NCBI GenBank assembly: GCA_964019135.1
Contig: OZ025263.1
Span: 15,973,123 to 16,037,122 of the forward strand
Source: Arenicola marina
Lineage: Eukaryota; Annelida; Polychaeta; Arenicolidae
Length of the DNA stretch: 64,000 nt
Direction: 5' to 3'
Within the stretch, counting starts at the first letter, position 1; each line of letters opens with the position of its first letter. The notes under the pieces are model-generated. The model was given only the letters and a program-made list of their open reading frames with translations. It did not search any database and was not told the origin of the DNA. Both the position numbers and the translations under genes were made by a program. Of this stretch, positions 14,101 through 26,100 are shown piece by piece.

Positions 14101-17100
14101 CTTCTTTGTCCCATTGACGCGATATGACCAAAAGTGGTAAAAGCTACCTGAGTATTCAACTAGCCAACCAACCAGTACATCGCCAGATGTCTTCTGTGCC
14201 CTGTCGTTACAGATTCAATGGGACAAGATGGTGGAGGAGACTGTGGGAGGGGCTGGCAAGCCCGTCCCCGTGCGCCGTGCGCCGTGCGCCGTGATCTTCT
14301 GATCTTTGGATCATAGATCTTGCTCAGTTATCGGCTATCACCGTACAAAAAAGGTCGCTGTAGTGTTAACCGTAGCAATAATATATATGTTACCGGCCCA
14401 ATTGTAATGAAAAAAACAACAAATGTTAAGGAATGAGATTTTTGATTTCAGTAGTGACGAGTAGTGACAATCCATATTTTACCCGGAAATTGTGGATTAA
14501 TTGATGCACATTACAGGCGATTGTCCTGTTATATATATGTCTTCTCTATGACGACCGGAATGAAACCAGCAAGTCGTATCGCCCTTATACCATTCAGTGA
14601 CAGACACCCTGCCGCAAAGCTGGACTGTGTCTGTAAATCCCGCAAGCGTGAAAAGATTTGATCTTCAGCCTACAAGTTCCGGGTACTAGCAAGTGGAACA
14701 ACAATTTAAAGTTACCGTTACAACGGGCACTATTCAGAAGGTCAGAAGAAAAAAGTCCTTGCAATGCCTGAAAGTGTTTGTCTCACTCACAAACAAATAT
14801 AAAGTTATGATTGACTTACTTGTACCCCATAATGGAATTATTCGACTTAACATGTAAATATAATGCAGCTGAGATTGGCAATGGCTGTTAGTTGACCGAT
14901 CTGACATCCGTTAATCGCGTATCACGTGTTTCAGTGATTAAAAAGTGATTAGGTAAATTGTCAATTGTGCCTAGGCATAACCGTCACGTCATACAGTTGT
15001 AATAATCAGTCTGTTACCCGCTCTCCCATAGGAGGTTTCCAGGTATTACATTCCCTCGATGATGAAGTTGATTCCAAAGTGCCCCGTGCAGCGTATGCAA
15101 TGCATCGTGAGCTGGTTATGGTGCGAGCGTTCAATGTGCTTTTGTTGACACAGATCGAGAGGATTCAGAATGCATCGCTCTACAAACAATACGATATACA
15201 CAAGACCCGGGTGGATGCTGACAACCCCGCCGGGCACACAAACGAACGCATCCTTTACTTCGGACGCACAATAGACTGTAACGTTTAGGAAACTAAAACT
15301 TGTCGCGTTTAGGAAGCTGAAACTTGTGTATGACTCATATCCGAGGCATCCGGGTGACGCGAGTGGTAAACAGTATGCAGTGAACTGCATCGTGAAATTG
15401 AAGTAGTTTGAATTCCTGAATCCCAAGGTTTTGAATATTCCCCCAGCGATGTAAGTATGTTATATTGTAGTGTTACTCTTCTGTGCTTTTATATGATATG
15501 TTGGTTTAGTCTTTCGCCTTATAATATAACTGTAATTAGGAAATAAGAGCAGAAGTGGATTAGCGATTTGGTTCTGCGTGATTTACTACGGGAGAGTATA
15601 GCCTGTTGTCAAAAGTATTGACTATACAATGATTATTCAGCCCGGCCTTGCTTTCGTTGTTTAAATTACGTAGGTGTTTTTGGCTTGAGACGCAACACAG
15701 TTTATTGGGGTTTTTTTCTTCTTATTAATATCAGCTTATTTTTGTATTGCAGTTTGAACCATACATAGCATTAATACCAGAATAAATGAGTATGCGTATC
15801 AAACGCTGGACTTGACTTTGAATACCTCAGTAGCGTGTGGGCTACATTAGTTCAAAATCGAGGTGAACATTGGAATACCACTGCGAAGCTTGACAATGCC
15901 TTCTGCGAAGGAAGTGATCAAGCGTCTGAAACAGAAGCGCGGTTGCGCGAAGGGAGTTATCTCTCGTTCCATAAAAGAAATCGACATTTTGATGTTAGAT
16001 TTAGATAACTATGATGAAGTTTCGAAGAAACTAAATGACTTTGATGACGTAGTGAACGCCTTTGAAGAGGCCCAATTAAACTATCACACTGCTCTAACTA
16101 GCGACGATGCAAAGGACAAGTCAGAAGACTATCGGCAGATGGTGGTACGAGAAACGAGAGACTTTCGAGATGGTGTTGGTAGTTGGCTAGCCGAAGCGAA
16201 GCCGCACGATGATTGCGTAAGCTTGCAGCCACAGGATTCGGCCAGCAAAGTCGGTAGTCGGCACAGATCCCAAGCTTCAACAACAAGTTCCTTGAGGAGC
16301 GCACGTGTCAGGGCGCAAGCAGAAAGGGCGGCGCTGGCAGCTGAACTGGACACTTTAAATGATAGAAAAGCCCTTGAACTCGAAGCATTGGAACAAACTC
16401 AAAGAAGGCAAGAAGCACAAATGCAACTAGAGAGACAAGCCCTGATGGACAAGATAAACATGGATCAGCGTCGTACGGAACTAGATCTGAGGATGAAACT
16501 AGCGAAAGCCGAAGCTGTAGAGCAAACCTACGCAGTGGCAGAGCAGTCTAGGAGTCAAGTCGAGATGCGCTTCACCCACTCTACACCTACTGATGAACAC
16601 TTTGAAACCCCGAAGCGATCTCAGGCGACCCTTCTTGACGCGCCTATGCCTACATCAACAACAGGAACCGTGAAAGACGACTACGGCGAAGTTAAGCCTT
16701 CGACTAAGTCCCGCTTATCGTGGGGTCCCTCAACTGTTGCGCCTGATGTGCCATCAGATGAGTCCACGGACGGACATAGTTTAGGAGGTGCATTGCATCG
16801 TATGCTTAATGATACGAGAGTGCACCAACAATCATTGGTGGACTCTCTGCAGCTGCCGAAGACCGAGCTTATGACGTTTGATGGAGATCCATTGAGATAT
16901 TGGTCGTTCATGCGATCGTTTCTGAACATCGTGGACAGAGACACCGTTAGTGACGGCGCAAAGCTCTCTCGTCTCTTACAATACACCACTGGCAAGGCCA
17001 AACGACTTCTTCAGTGTTGTATGGTCAAGGAGTCATGCGACGGCTATGCATTGGGCCTTAGGCTACTTAAAGAGAGATTCGGCAACGAACACGTAATTTG

Positions 17101-20100
17101 TCAAGCCTGGGTAGATAAGGTAACTAACCGTTCGCCCATCAACGATAATGTTGGTCTGCTAGACTTTGCCGATGACTTGCGTTGCTGCCAAGAAACCCTG
17201 GACACCATGGGCTATCTTCAGGAGGTGAACAATAGTCGCACATTGTATGCCGTGGTCGAGAAACTGCCTCTGTATCTCCAGAGGAGCTGGTTGAGGAGGA
17301 ATCATACCATCAAAGCCGTAGAAAGGCGCGCTCTGAAGATTGATGATATCGTCGTCTTTGTCGCGGCGGCCGCTGAAGAGGCGACAGATCCGGTGTTTGG
17401 GAAACTAGTGCACCCAGAAAGCAAAAAACAAGGAAACCGACAGAGAGACACAAAGAAGCCTCAAAGGGCAACGTTTACCACTAACGCTGCGTCCCCTTCG
17501 GGTCACGCTCAGTCTACATCATGTCCGCAGTGCCATCAGGGGCATTATCTGAATCAGTGCGATACTTTCAGGGGCATGCGAGTCAAGGACAGACTCGCAT
17601 TTGTACGTAGTTTGAAGCTGTGCGTAAACTGCTTCAAAACTGGTCACATTGGAAGGGATTGCACAAGACCATTCACTTGCACCGTTCAAGGCTGTGGGCA
17701 GAAGCATAGTAATTATCTTCACCTTCCTCGCCGCGAAGATGAACCCACCGAACGGCCGATGCCCGAGACGTCAACCAGACAGACGCCGGCAACGGACAGG
17801 GTGAACCACGCCGTTGCCTGTACTTTTACCGGAGCCAATATCGGAAAGGTGGCCTTGCCCATTGTGCCTGTACGAGCGCGGGGCCATGAATGTGAAACAT
17901 ACGTCGATACGTATGCGCTACTGGACACGGGTTCCACGCAAACGTTCTGTTCGGATGAACTAATCCGAAGACTCGGTATTCCTATGAGAAAGGAGAACAT
18001 CAGGCTCACAACTCTAAACTCAAAGGACGCGTATGCTGAGACCTGTGTTGTTCACCTCCGGGTGGCTGACATGTACGATGAACAGAGCTTCGACTTGCCG
18101 CACGTTCTCTCAAGGCCTGACCTGAACGTCGGGCTTACGAGTCTTGCCCGTCCGAATGAGGTTAAGAGGTGGCCACATCTCTGTGGCATTGACATACCAG
18201 ATGTGGACACTCATGACGTCCATATTTTAATCGGACAAGACGTACCGGATGTGATGATTCCCATGGAGGTACGCCGTGGTAGACCCGGTGAACCATATGC
18301 AACCAGAACGGTTCTGGGATGGACGCTAAATGGACCAGTGGACCACACGAAACCTGCCACGCCTGTATCGCACTTTGTGAAGACTGACGTCGACCTACAG
18401 CGACAGGTTGAGCGGTTTTGGAAGCTGGACGACGTGGGAAAGGAGGATGACCCCCTGTCAATCAATGACCGGAAGGTACTCTCCATCTGGGAGAGCTCCA
18501 TTGGACGAGATGGAAAACACTACACCTTAGACATCCCCTTCAAGACCAGACCACCGCACTTGCCGTGGAACAAGTCACTTGCCGAACACAGATTACGTCT
18601 ACTTGGGAAACGGCTTAACCGAGATGAAGGTCTAAAACGAATGTACATCACTGGAGTCTCGGAGCTGCTAGAAAAGGGATATGCAGAGCCGGTCCCAACG
18701 AAATGTCTCGGCCGAGATGACGGGTGTGTTTGGTATCTGCCTCACCATCCTGTGATACACGCAAAGAAACCGGGCAAGGTGAGAATTGTGTTCGACTGTG
18801 CTGCAAAGTACGGTGGTACATCGTTGAACGACCAGATCAATCAAGGTCCAGACCTCGCCAACAAGCTAGTTGGCGTCTTACTCCGCTTCCGCCAGGAGCC
18901 GATAGCCTTCATGGCTGACATTGAAGGGATGTTTAACCAGGTGCTGGTCAATGCCCCGGACCGAGATGTCCTGAGGTTTCTCTGGTGGAAAAATGATGAC
19001 CTACTTGGCCCTCCGGTGACGTATCGGATGACGTCCCACCTCTTTGGAGGGGTCTGGTCCCCAAGTTGCGCCAACTTCGCGTTAAAGCAATGTGCGCGAG
19101 ATAACGTCGACGAATTCGATCCGAAAACCATTGACACAGTGGAGAGAAACTTCTATGTAGATGACTGTCTGAAGTCGATATGCTCACTGGAGGACGCCAT
19201 CAAGTTGGTCAATCAACTTCGTGAACCTCTCACTCGAGGAGGATTCCGGCTCACGAAGTGGATTAGTAACTCAAGGGAAGTGCTTAAGGCGCTGCCAGAG
19301 AAAGAACACGCGAAAGAGGTACCGTCCCTGGATCTGGATCATCATTCTCTGCCGGCTGGCCGAGCACTCGGTGTTCTATGGAAGGTAGAAGAGGACACCT
19401 TTGGGTTCGATACAAGTGTGCAACCCAAGCCCGCTACCAAGCGTGGTCTGCTTAGTCTCGTGAGTTCAGTCTACGATCCACTTGGTTTTGCCGGCCTGTT
19501 CATTCTCCGGGCGAAGATGCTGTTCCAGACCTTGTGCCGTATGAAAGTCGAGTGGGACGATCCCTTGACGGACGATGTAGCGGAACAGTGGGACAGGTGG
19601 TTGAAAGACCTGCCATCCATTCAGAACCTATCGTTTCAGCGCTGCGTTAAACCTTCGCACTTCGACGTCGTTACGGCGCAGCTGCATCACTTTGCAGATG
19701 CCTCAGAGAAGGGCTACGGTGCCGTATCATACATGCGATTGACTGATAGACAAGGAAGGGTACACTGTGCCTTTCTGATGTCAAAGGCCAAACTTGCACC
19801 GTTAAAAACCACAACCATACCACGACTCGAACTAGCTGCAGCGGTCGAGTCCGTTAAGTTAGACAAGTTGCTTCGGAAGGAACTTCAGATGCCCTTAGAA
19901 GAGTCGGTGTACTGGACGGACAGTATGATTGTACTCTGGTATCTGCGAAACGAAGACAGGAGGTTTCAGACGTATGTAGCCAATCGCACAGCTGTGATCG
20001 TTGATCACACCTCGTTTACTCAATGGAGGCACGTTGACACGGAAAGCAATCCCGCTGACGATGCGTCGAGAGGCTTGTCAGCCGACGAGCTTGTGAACAA

Positions 20101-23100
20101 AGCACGTTGGAAAAGTGGACCCGACTTCCTCTGGAAGGTGGAGGAGCACTGGCCAACTCAGTGTGGGTTGCAGGCAGTGGACTTGGAGGCCAAGGCCGAG
20201 ATCAAGCGGACACCCGATGTTTATGCCACCGTATGTGACACGGGCGGTGTGGATAAGTTGCTTGCGCATTACTCGTCCTGGCACAAGCTGAAGAAGGCCG
20301 TTGCCTGGATGACTAGACTGAAAGAGACGCTGCGTCGCAGGACAAAGGGTGAGAAGACTGCTCTCAACTCACCACTCAGCGTAAAGGACATACACGGAGC
20401 CGAAGCCGCCATCATAAGATACGTCCAAACAACGGCTTTCGGACAGGAACGTCTGGAAGCCGGTAATCTACGTAAGCTGTCTCCTACCAGGTCTGCAGAT
20501 GGACTTTTATGCGTCGGTGGTCGTTTGAATAATGCTCCAATGCACTTCAGGGCGAGACACCCTTGGATACTACCGTCGAATCACCACGTGACCGAACTCA
20601 TCATAGCACAGTTTCTATGCTGTAACTGGACATGCAGGTGTGGAGCGTGTTCTTGCTGAAACGCGACCGTGGTTCTGGATCGTCGGAGGGCGGACGGCTG
20701 TCAGGCGGGTGCTGTCTAAATGCGTACCGTGCAGAAAGCTGAAAGCTGTCCCAGAATCACCGCAAATGGCAGATTTACCTGTTTACCTGCTTGACAACTC
20801 GAGCTATTCACATCGAAGTAAGCCATAGCCTTGATAAAGACTCATTCCTCAACGCCCTGGAACGTTTCATCGCTCGGCGCGGAGAACCCGTGGAAATACG
20901 GTCAGACAATTGTACCAATTTCGTCGGTGGTCGATCGGAACTTCGTAGGGCAATCCAGGAGTGGAACCAGGCCCAAATTCATGATCACCTACAACGGAAA
21001 GAAATTCAATGGATCTTTAATCCCCCTGCAGCCTCGCACATGGGAGGCGTGTGGGAACGGCAGATTCGTACCATCCGATCTGTTGTTGCTGGTGTCGTTA
21101 CACAGCAGACCCTGAATGATGAAGGACTGACAACCCTGATGTGCATCGTTGAGAGCATCGTCAACGGTAGACCAATCACGAAGCTCTCCGATGATCCCAG
21201 GGACCCTGCACCGCTTACACCAAATCATCTTCTTCTGCTCAGATGTGGACCTTCCCTGCCACCAGGAATGTTCGTGAAGCAAGACTTGTATCGACGTAGA
21301 TGGCGGCAGGTTCAGTACCTTGCTGACCTCTTCTGGCGACGATGGGTTAAGGAATATCTGCCGTCGCTACAGGTTCGCCAGAAGTGGCTTCAGCACCGCA
21401 GAAATCTTCGAGTTGGTGACCTCGTCTTAGTACGCCATGAGAATACTCCTCGCTTTCAATGGCCGCTTGGCGTGATTGCCGACACGTATCCTGGCAAGGA
21501 CGGGTGCGTTCGTTCTGTCCAAGTCCGGACGCAGACTGGTGTATATGATCGGCCGACTACGAAGATCTGCCTACTTGAAGCCCATGAAGAACATCAGTGA
21601 CCAAAGTTGACAAGACCCAGGATGTGCCTGATAACGAACTTTGTGAACGTTGAACGAACTGTATTGCTAGATTATGTTACTCCTTGTTTACGTGCTGTTT
21701 TGCATGTCAATTTATGTTTGTTTATAGACCTGCTAGGTTAGGATGACAGCCAGGACGTGTCATGGGGGCCGGGATGTAACGTTTAGGAAACTAAAACTTG
21801 TCGCGTTTAGGAAGCTGAAACTTGTGTATGACTCATATCCGAGGCATCCGGGTGACGCGAGTGGTAAACAGTATGCAGTGAACTGCATCGTGAAATTGAA
21901 GTAGTTTGAATTCCTGAATCCCAAGGTTTTGAATATTCCCCCAGCGATGTAAGTATGTTATATTGTAGTGTTACTCTTCTGTGCTTTTATATGATATGTT
22001 GGTTTAGTCTTTCGCCTTATAATATAACTGTAATTAGGAAATAAGAGCAGAAGTGGATTAGCGATTTGGTTCTGCGTGATGTACTACGGGAAAGTATAGC
22101 CTGTTGTCAAAAGTATTGACTATACAATGATTATTCAGCCCGGCCTTGCTTTCGTTGTTTAAATTACGTAGGTGTTTTTGGCTTGAGACGCAACACAGTT
22201 TATTGGGTTTTTTTTCTTCTTATTAATATCAGCTTATTTTTGTATTGCAGTTTGAACCATACATAGCATTAATACCAGAATAAATGAGTATGCGTATCAA
22301 ACGCTGGACTTGACTTTGAATACCTCAGTAGCGTGTGGGCTACATAGACTACACCGTGGATAAAATCAACAGAAAAGGTTTCGACAGGAGCTTCCGTTTC
22401 TTTGATGGTGAGTGCAACCCACGCAAGGGCTTTCATGAGGTAGTCCTTCCCTGGTGTCGGTGCGAAAAATGTCCAAGAGTGGGTAATAATAGACCGTTCA
22501 AGGGAAAATTCTGACAGGTGCATGTTTCGGGTAACTCTAGATCGGTCTACGCTGCATAGCACGCAAAACGCGAGTACGGACTTACAGCTGCATAATTTGT
22601 GTGAGTTTAACAATACGTTTTTCTAAAATCAAAAACGAGATGGAAGCATACAAGTCGAGAAAACAACTGATATAAATGCCAAACGGCCAATGTAACGACT
22701 TCACTACGCTGAGCGTAGAAGTAAAGTGATCATATTCTAGGTTTAGTGATGTTCTTCAGTGCGGAAATAATGATCTTTCTGACGTCTATTTTATCTACAG
22801 ATAATAATATAATATAACATATATAATTCAGGAATATGTTTTGTGCAGTGTGCAAAACTAGGTACCCGATTTGTGCCGAATATTACTGGCTATAAAGCGA
22901 CAATATGGATCGATCTACACTGCCTGTTCAATGCGAATCTGAGTGCACTCGAGTGACATGGGCCTTTTTATGCAGCAACCAGGCATGCCAAACGGGGATC
23001 CTAACAGATAGGACTATTAAACTTAATTGGGTGAAATAAAAGCTTTGATTCCATTATATAATATTAGACTTGAATCCAATTCCGGCTGCCGAGGCATGGC

Positions 23101-26100
23101 CAATGATGGACAATAGTCTAATGAGAAGTGTCCTAAAAGAAAAAAAAATATAATTAAGAAGTCGCACAGAAAAACAATAAGTTAGACTTAAAAAACCCTA
23201 TTGTTGTCCATAATTGTAATTTCGGTGGGCGTAGACATTTCATTCCCCTGGTCGGGATCAAGGGCACCACGCGGGTCACTACGTCACGGGAGCTGTGAAA
23301 ACGTACATGTACATGGAAATACACGCCAGCAGATATGGAGAGGTTTCTCGTTCTATGATGAATTTACGGGCAGAACGTGCATATGTAGTTTTGTAAACGA
23401 ACTGCAGAAAAGAAAAAGAACGTCCTTTTCAAATAATGTGTTTTGCAGCCATGAACTGTTTATTAATGCCTTCTTCATTGACCACACTGGGTAGCGAGTT
23501 TTGGAGTGTCCACTGATTAATCTATTGACTGGGTTGCGGTCAGTTGAGTATGGAGACATATATATGCCACTCGCTATCTCGCATGATCGTCTGGCACAAA
23601 GTAGGTCCCACGGGCGAGAAAGCGCGAGGCGAGGAAGCGAGAATGCGTGAGGCGCGGAAGCGAGGAGGCGAGGAAGTGCGGGCGAGATCGCGAGAAGGCG
23701 CGGGCGATCACGCGAGATCTTTCTCGCCCTTGCTTTCTCTCTTGCTCGCTTCCGCGCTTCGCTCTTACTCGCTTCCTCGCTTCGCTCTTCCTCGCTTCCT
23801 CGCCTCGCGCTTCCTCGAATCGCGCTTCCTCGCCTCGTGGATTCTCGCTTCTTCGCCTAAAACATGATACAGTGTAAAGACAGCGGGGGGAGTGCTGGGA
23901 GGGTGGGGGGGTAGGTCTTGTGATGTATAATTTATACTAGGCCTGGTTATGTACCGATGGGTAAGGCAAGTAAACTGCCTCTATGAGGACTTTAGCCTGA
24001 TTAGCGCATATATATAAATTGCCTCTGAAGACTGTTCAATGCATCCTTGAAAGGGGGGGGGGGGGGGGGCACAATAGCAGGGGTGGAGCCAGGACGCTGA
24101 AAGGGGCGGGGGCCAAACTTGCGACCGGGGATTGGGCGGGGTGCTCTGAATGAAATTGCAACGGTGGGACAAATCAATTTTGTTAAGCCGGGGGGGGGCG
24201 GGGGGGGGTCACTGATATATTGCGCGACCGGGGAGCGGGGCTCACTTTAGAGTCTGAGGCATGTGCCCCTCCCCCCCCTCCCCCCCCCCCCGCACATGAT
24301 ATGTAGCCACAAACAACATAACTACGCCTCCTCTGCCAAATATCAGTCAGGTTGACAAACATAAACATAATCCAAGGAGTTTAAGGTCTTAAACGGTAAG
24401 AAACAGAAGCTTAATTTTAGGTCTTGGACATGGAACTATCCAGCTTAGCCCTTGTGTCCAGATAGTTGGCCTTATACCCAAACATAGTTGGTAGACAAAT
24501 TGGGCGGATTGGGCCTACAGCCTGTTGTAATCAGATTATGGACCCCAAACCACCCTCGATCACGATCACTTAAACTTAGCCAGAGCACATAAGCGATAAT
24601 AGGGATCAGCGTCATCAGGTCAGGAACTGCAGGCTCACCCCTTTCTGTCCAGATATGCAGTGCTTGACTGTGTGCCGATTTCCAGGAAACATTTTGTTTA
24701 AGTTCTACTTACCAGCTTACTATACCTATGGATAACTTATACTTCATTTTCAACACCTTGGTAAAGTAAAACTGGCCGGCCAAAACATGCGCTCAAAAAA
24801 CTAAGGTTGCACACGACTAAGGATAAAATGTCCTTTTCAGAAGAGGCGAGAAAGCGAGACTGCGAGGAAGCGCCGAGGCGAGAGGCGAGATCGCGAGATC
24901 TATCTCGCCCTTGCGGTCTCGCTTCCTCGCTTCCTCGCCTCCCCGCTTCCTTGCCTCGCGCGTCCTCACTTCCTCGTCTGCGCCTCCTCACTTCCTCACT
25001 TCCTCGTCTGCGCCTCCTCACTTCCTCGCCTCGCGCGTCCTCACTTCCTCGCTTGCGCCTCCTCACTTTCTCGCCTCGCGCGCCGGGGGAGCATGCGTGA
25101 TGGCACATATATGGCTCCATAATTGAGGATGGTGCGCATGTGTGTGTGTGGGGGGGGGGGGGGGGGCGTAGGGGCCGAGTCGGGGAAGTCACCGGTGGAA
25201 AGGTCACATAGTTTCACTTGTGAAAAATAGGCCTACTAGTAAATGTTTTGCGCAGCGAAGACCTTCGTTCTCACGTTACACGATCCAGCCCATACGTTTA
25301 ATTGTGATAACACAAATATCAAATATGAACAGAATTATGACGTCATCATCAGCTTGAATGCGCCAAGTCTATGATGGAGGCAGTGCAATCCATGATGAAT
25401 CCGTACTCAGATTAATGAAAAAAATATGTCCTTCTGGGGATGAACGCCTTTGGTTTCATAGTTTTTTTTTTAATAACAATCTTTCATCTCTGGTCCTGGC
25501 TTCCACTTTAAAGAAAGGTTTATAGAGACATATTTTGTTCTGTGATTAACAATTCCATATATAGAACCAACATACCCCTGACAAAGAAACGTTGAAGCCG
25601 GGCACCTGAACAAACTCAATAGGCATGCATGGTAAGCGCATGCGGAATCGGTTTTCTAACCAGAAACACGCAGTGTCTATTTCTGACGAAATATTTCGCC
25701 GCGTGTATCTGGATAGGTCTCTGTTGGTTAAACTGGTCGGCACTGAATGAAGTGTTACCTTTGTGAGTGATTTCAAATAATGAGGTGACGTTTTATATTG
25801 CCATAATTTACCTTATTACCATGATATCCTCAGATGTATACTTTTTCATCTGTGTAACGCAATTGTTTCTTGTGATGTATACATGACTTACTGGTACGTA
25901 TATATTTGTCACGTTTGTCAGAAATATTCATTTTTTACGTGTTACTAAAATTCAGGTCTGACATGTATTATCTTTGGAGCCTGGAATGGCATTGGCGCGT
26001 ACTTCACCCGGCATGCGGCCGACTCGCTGCAATGCTCTTGGCCCGACGCCAACGGCATCAGGTATATATACCAATGCAGGGTGCTGACCGGGGAGTACAG

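Larger units (their letters stand above)
15277..22344 (+). mobile_element. BEL/Pao LTR retrotransposon, recent, defective integrase
   Basis: 7,068 bp, same strand as gene A. Two 570-bp LTRs (15277-15846 and 21775-22344), each starting TG and ending CA, differ at only about three positions by eye. A 5-bp direct repeat TAGAC flanks it (15272-15276 and 22345-22349). The internal region encodes one gag-pol frame in BEL/Pao order (Gag with zinc knuckles, aspartic protease, RT, RNase H, integrase). The long frame breaks at about 20615, and part of the integrase core is missing at about 20780, so it cannot encode its own complete integrase. Confidence 0.95.
22408..25955. other. Last intron of gene A
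   Basis: About 3.5 kb between the ART exons. It contains two GCGAG foldback elements and runs of G/C (24053-24069, 24190-24208, 24269-24291, 25149-25166) within MITE-like debris such as CAGGGGTGGAGCCAGGA at about 24079. The first 90 bp match the end of the window (63887-63980). Confidence 0.6.

Noticed and set aside
15046..15426. Minus-strand 126-codon frame
   Set aside because: Shadow of the ART exon and the LTR.
24053..25170. G-quadruplex islands as regulatory elements
   Set aside because: Long pure G or C runs occur throughout the spacers and lie within MITE debris; they may partly reflect slippage or assembly error, so no function is claimed.
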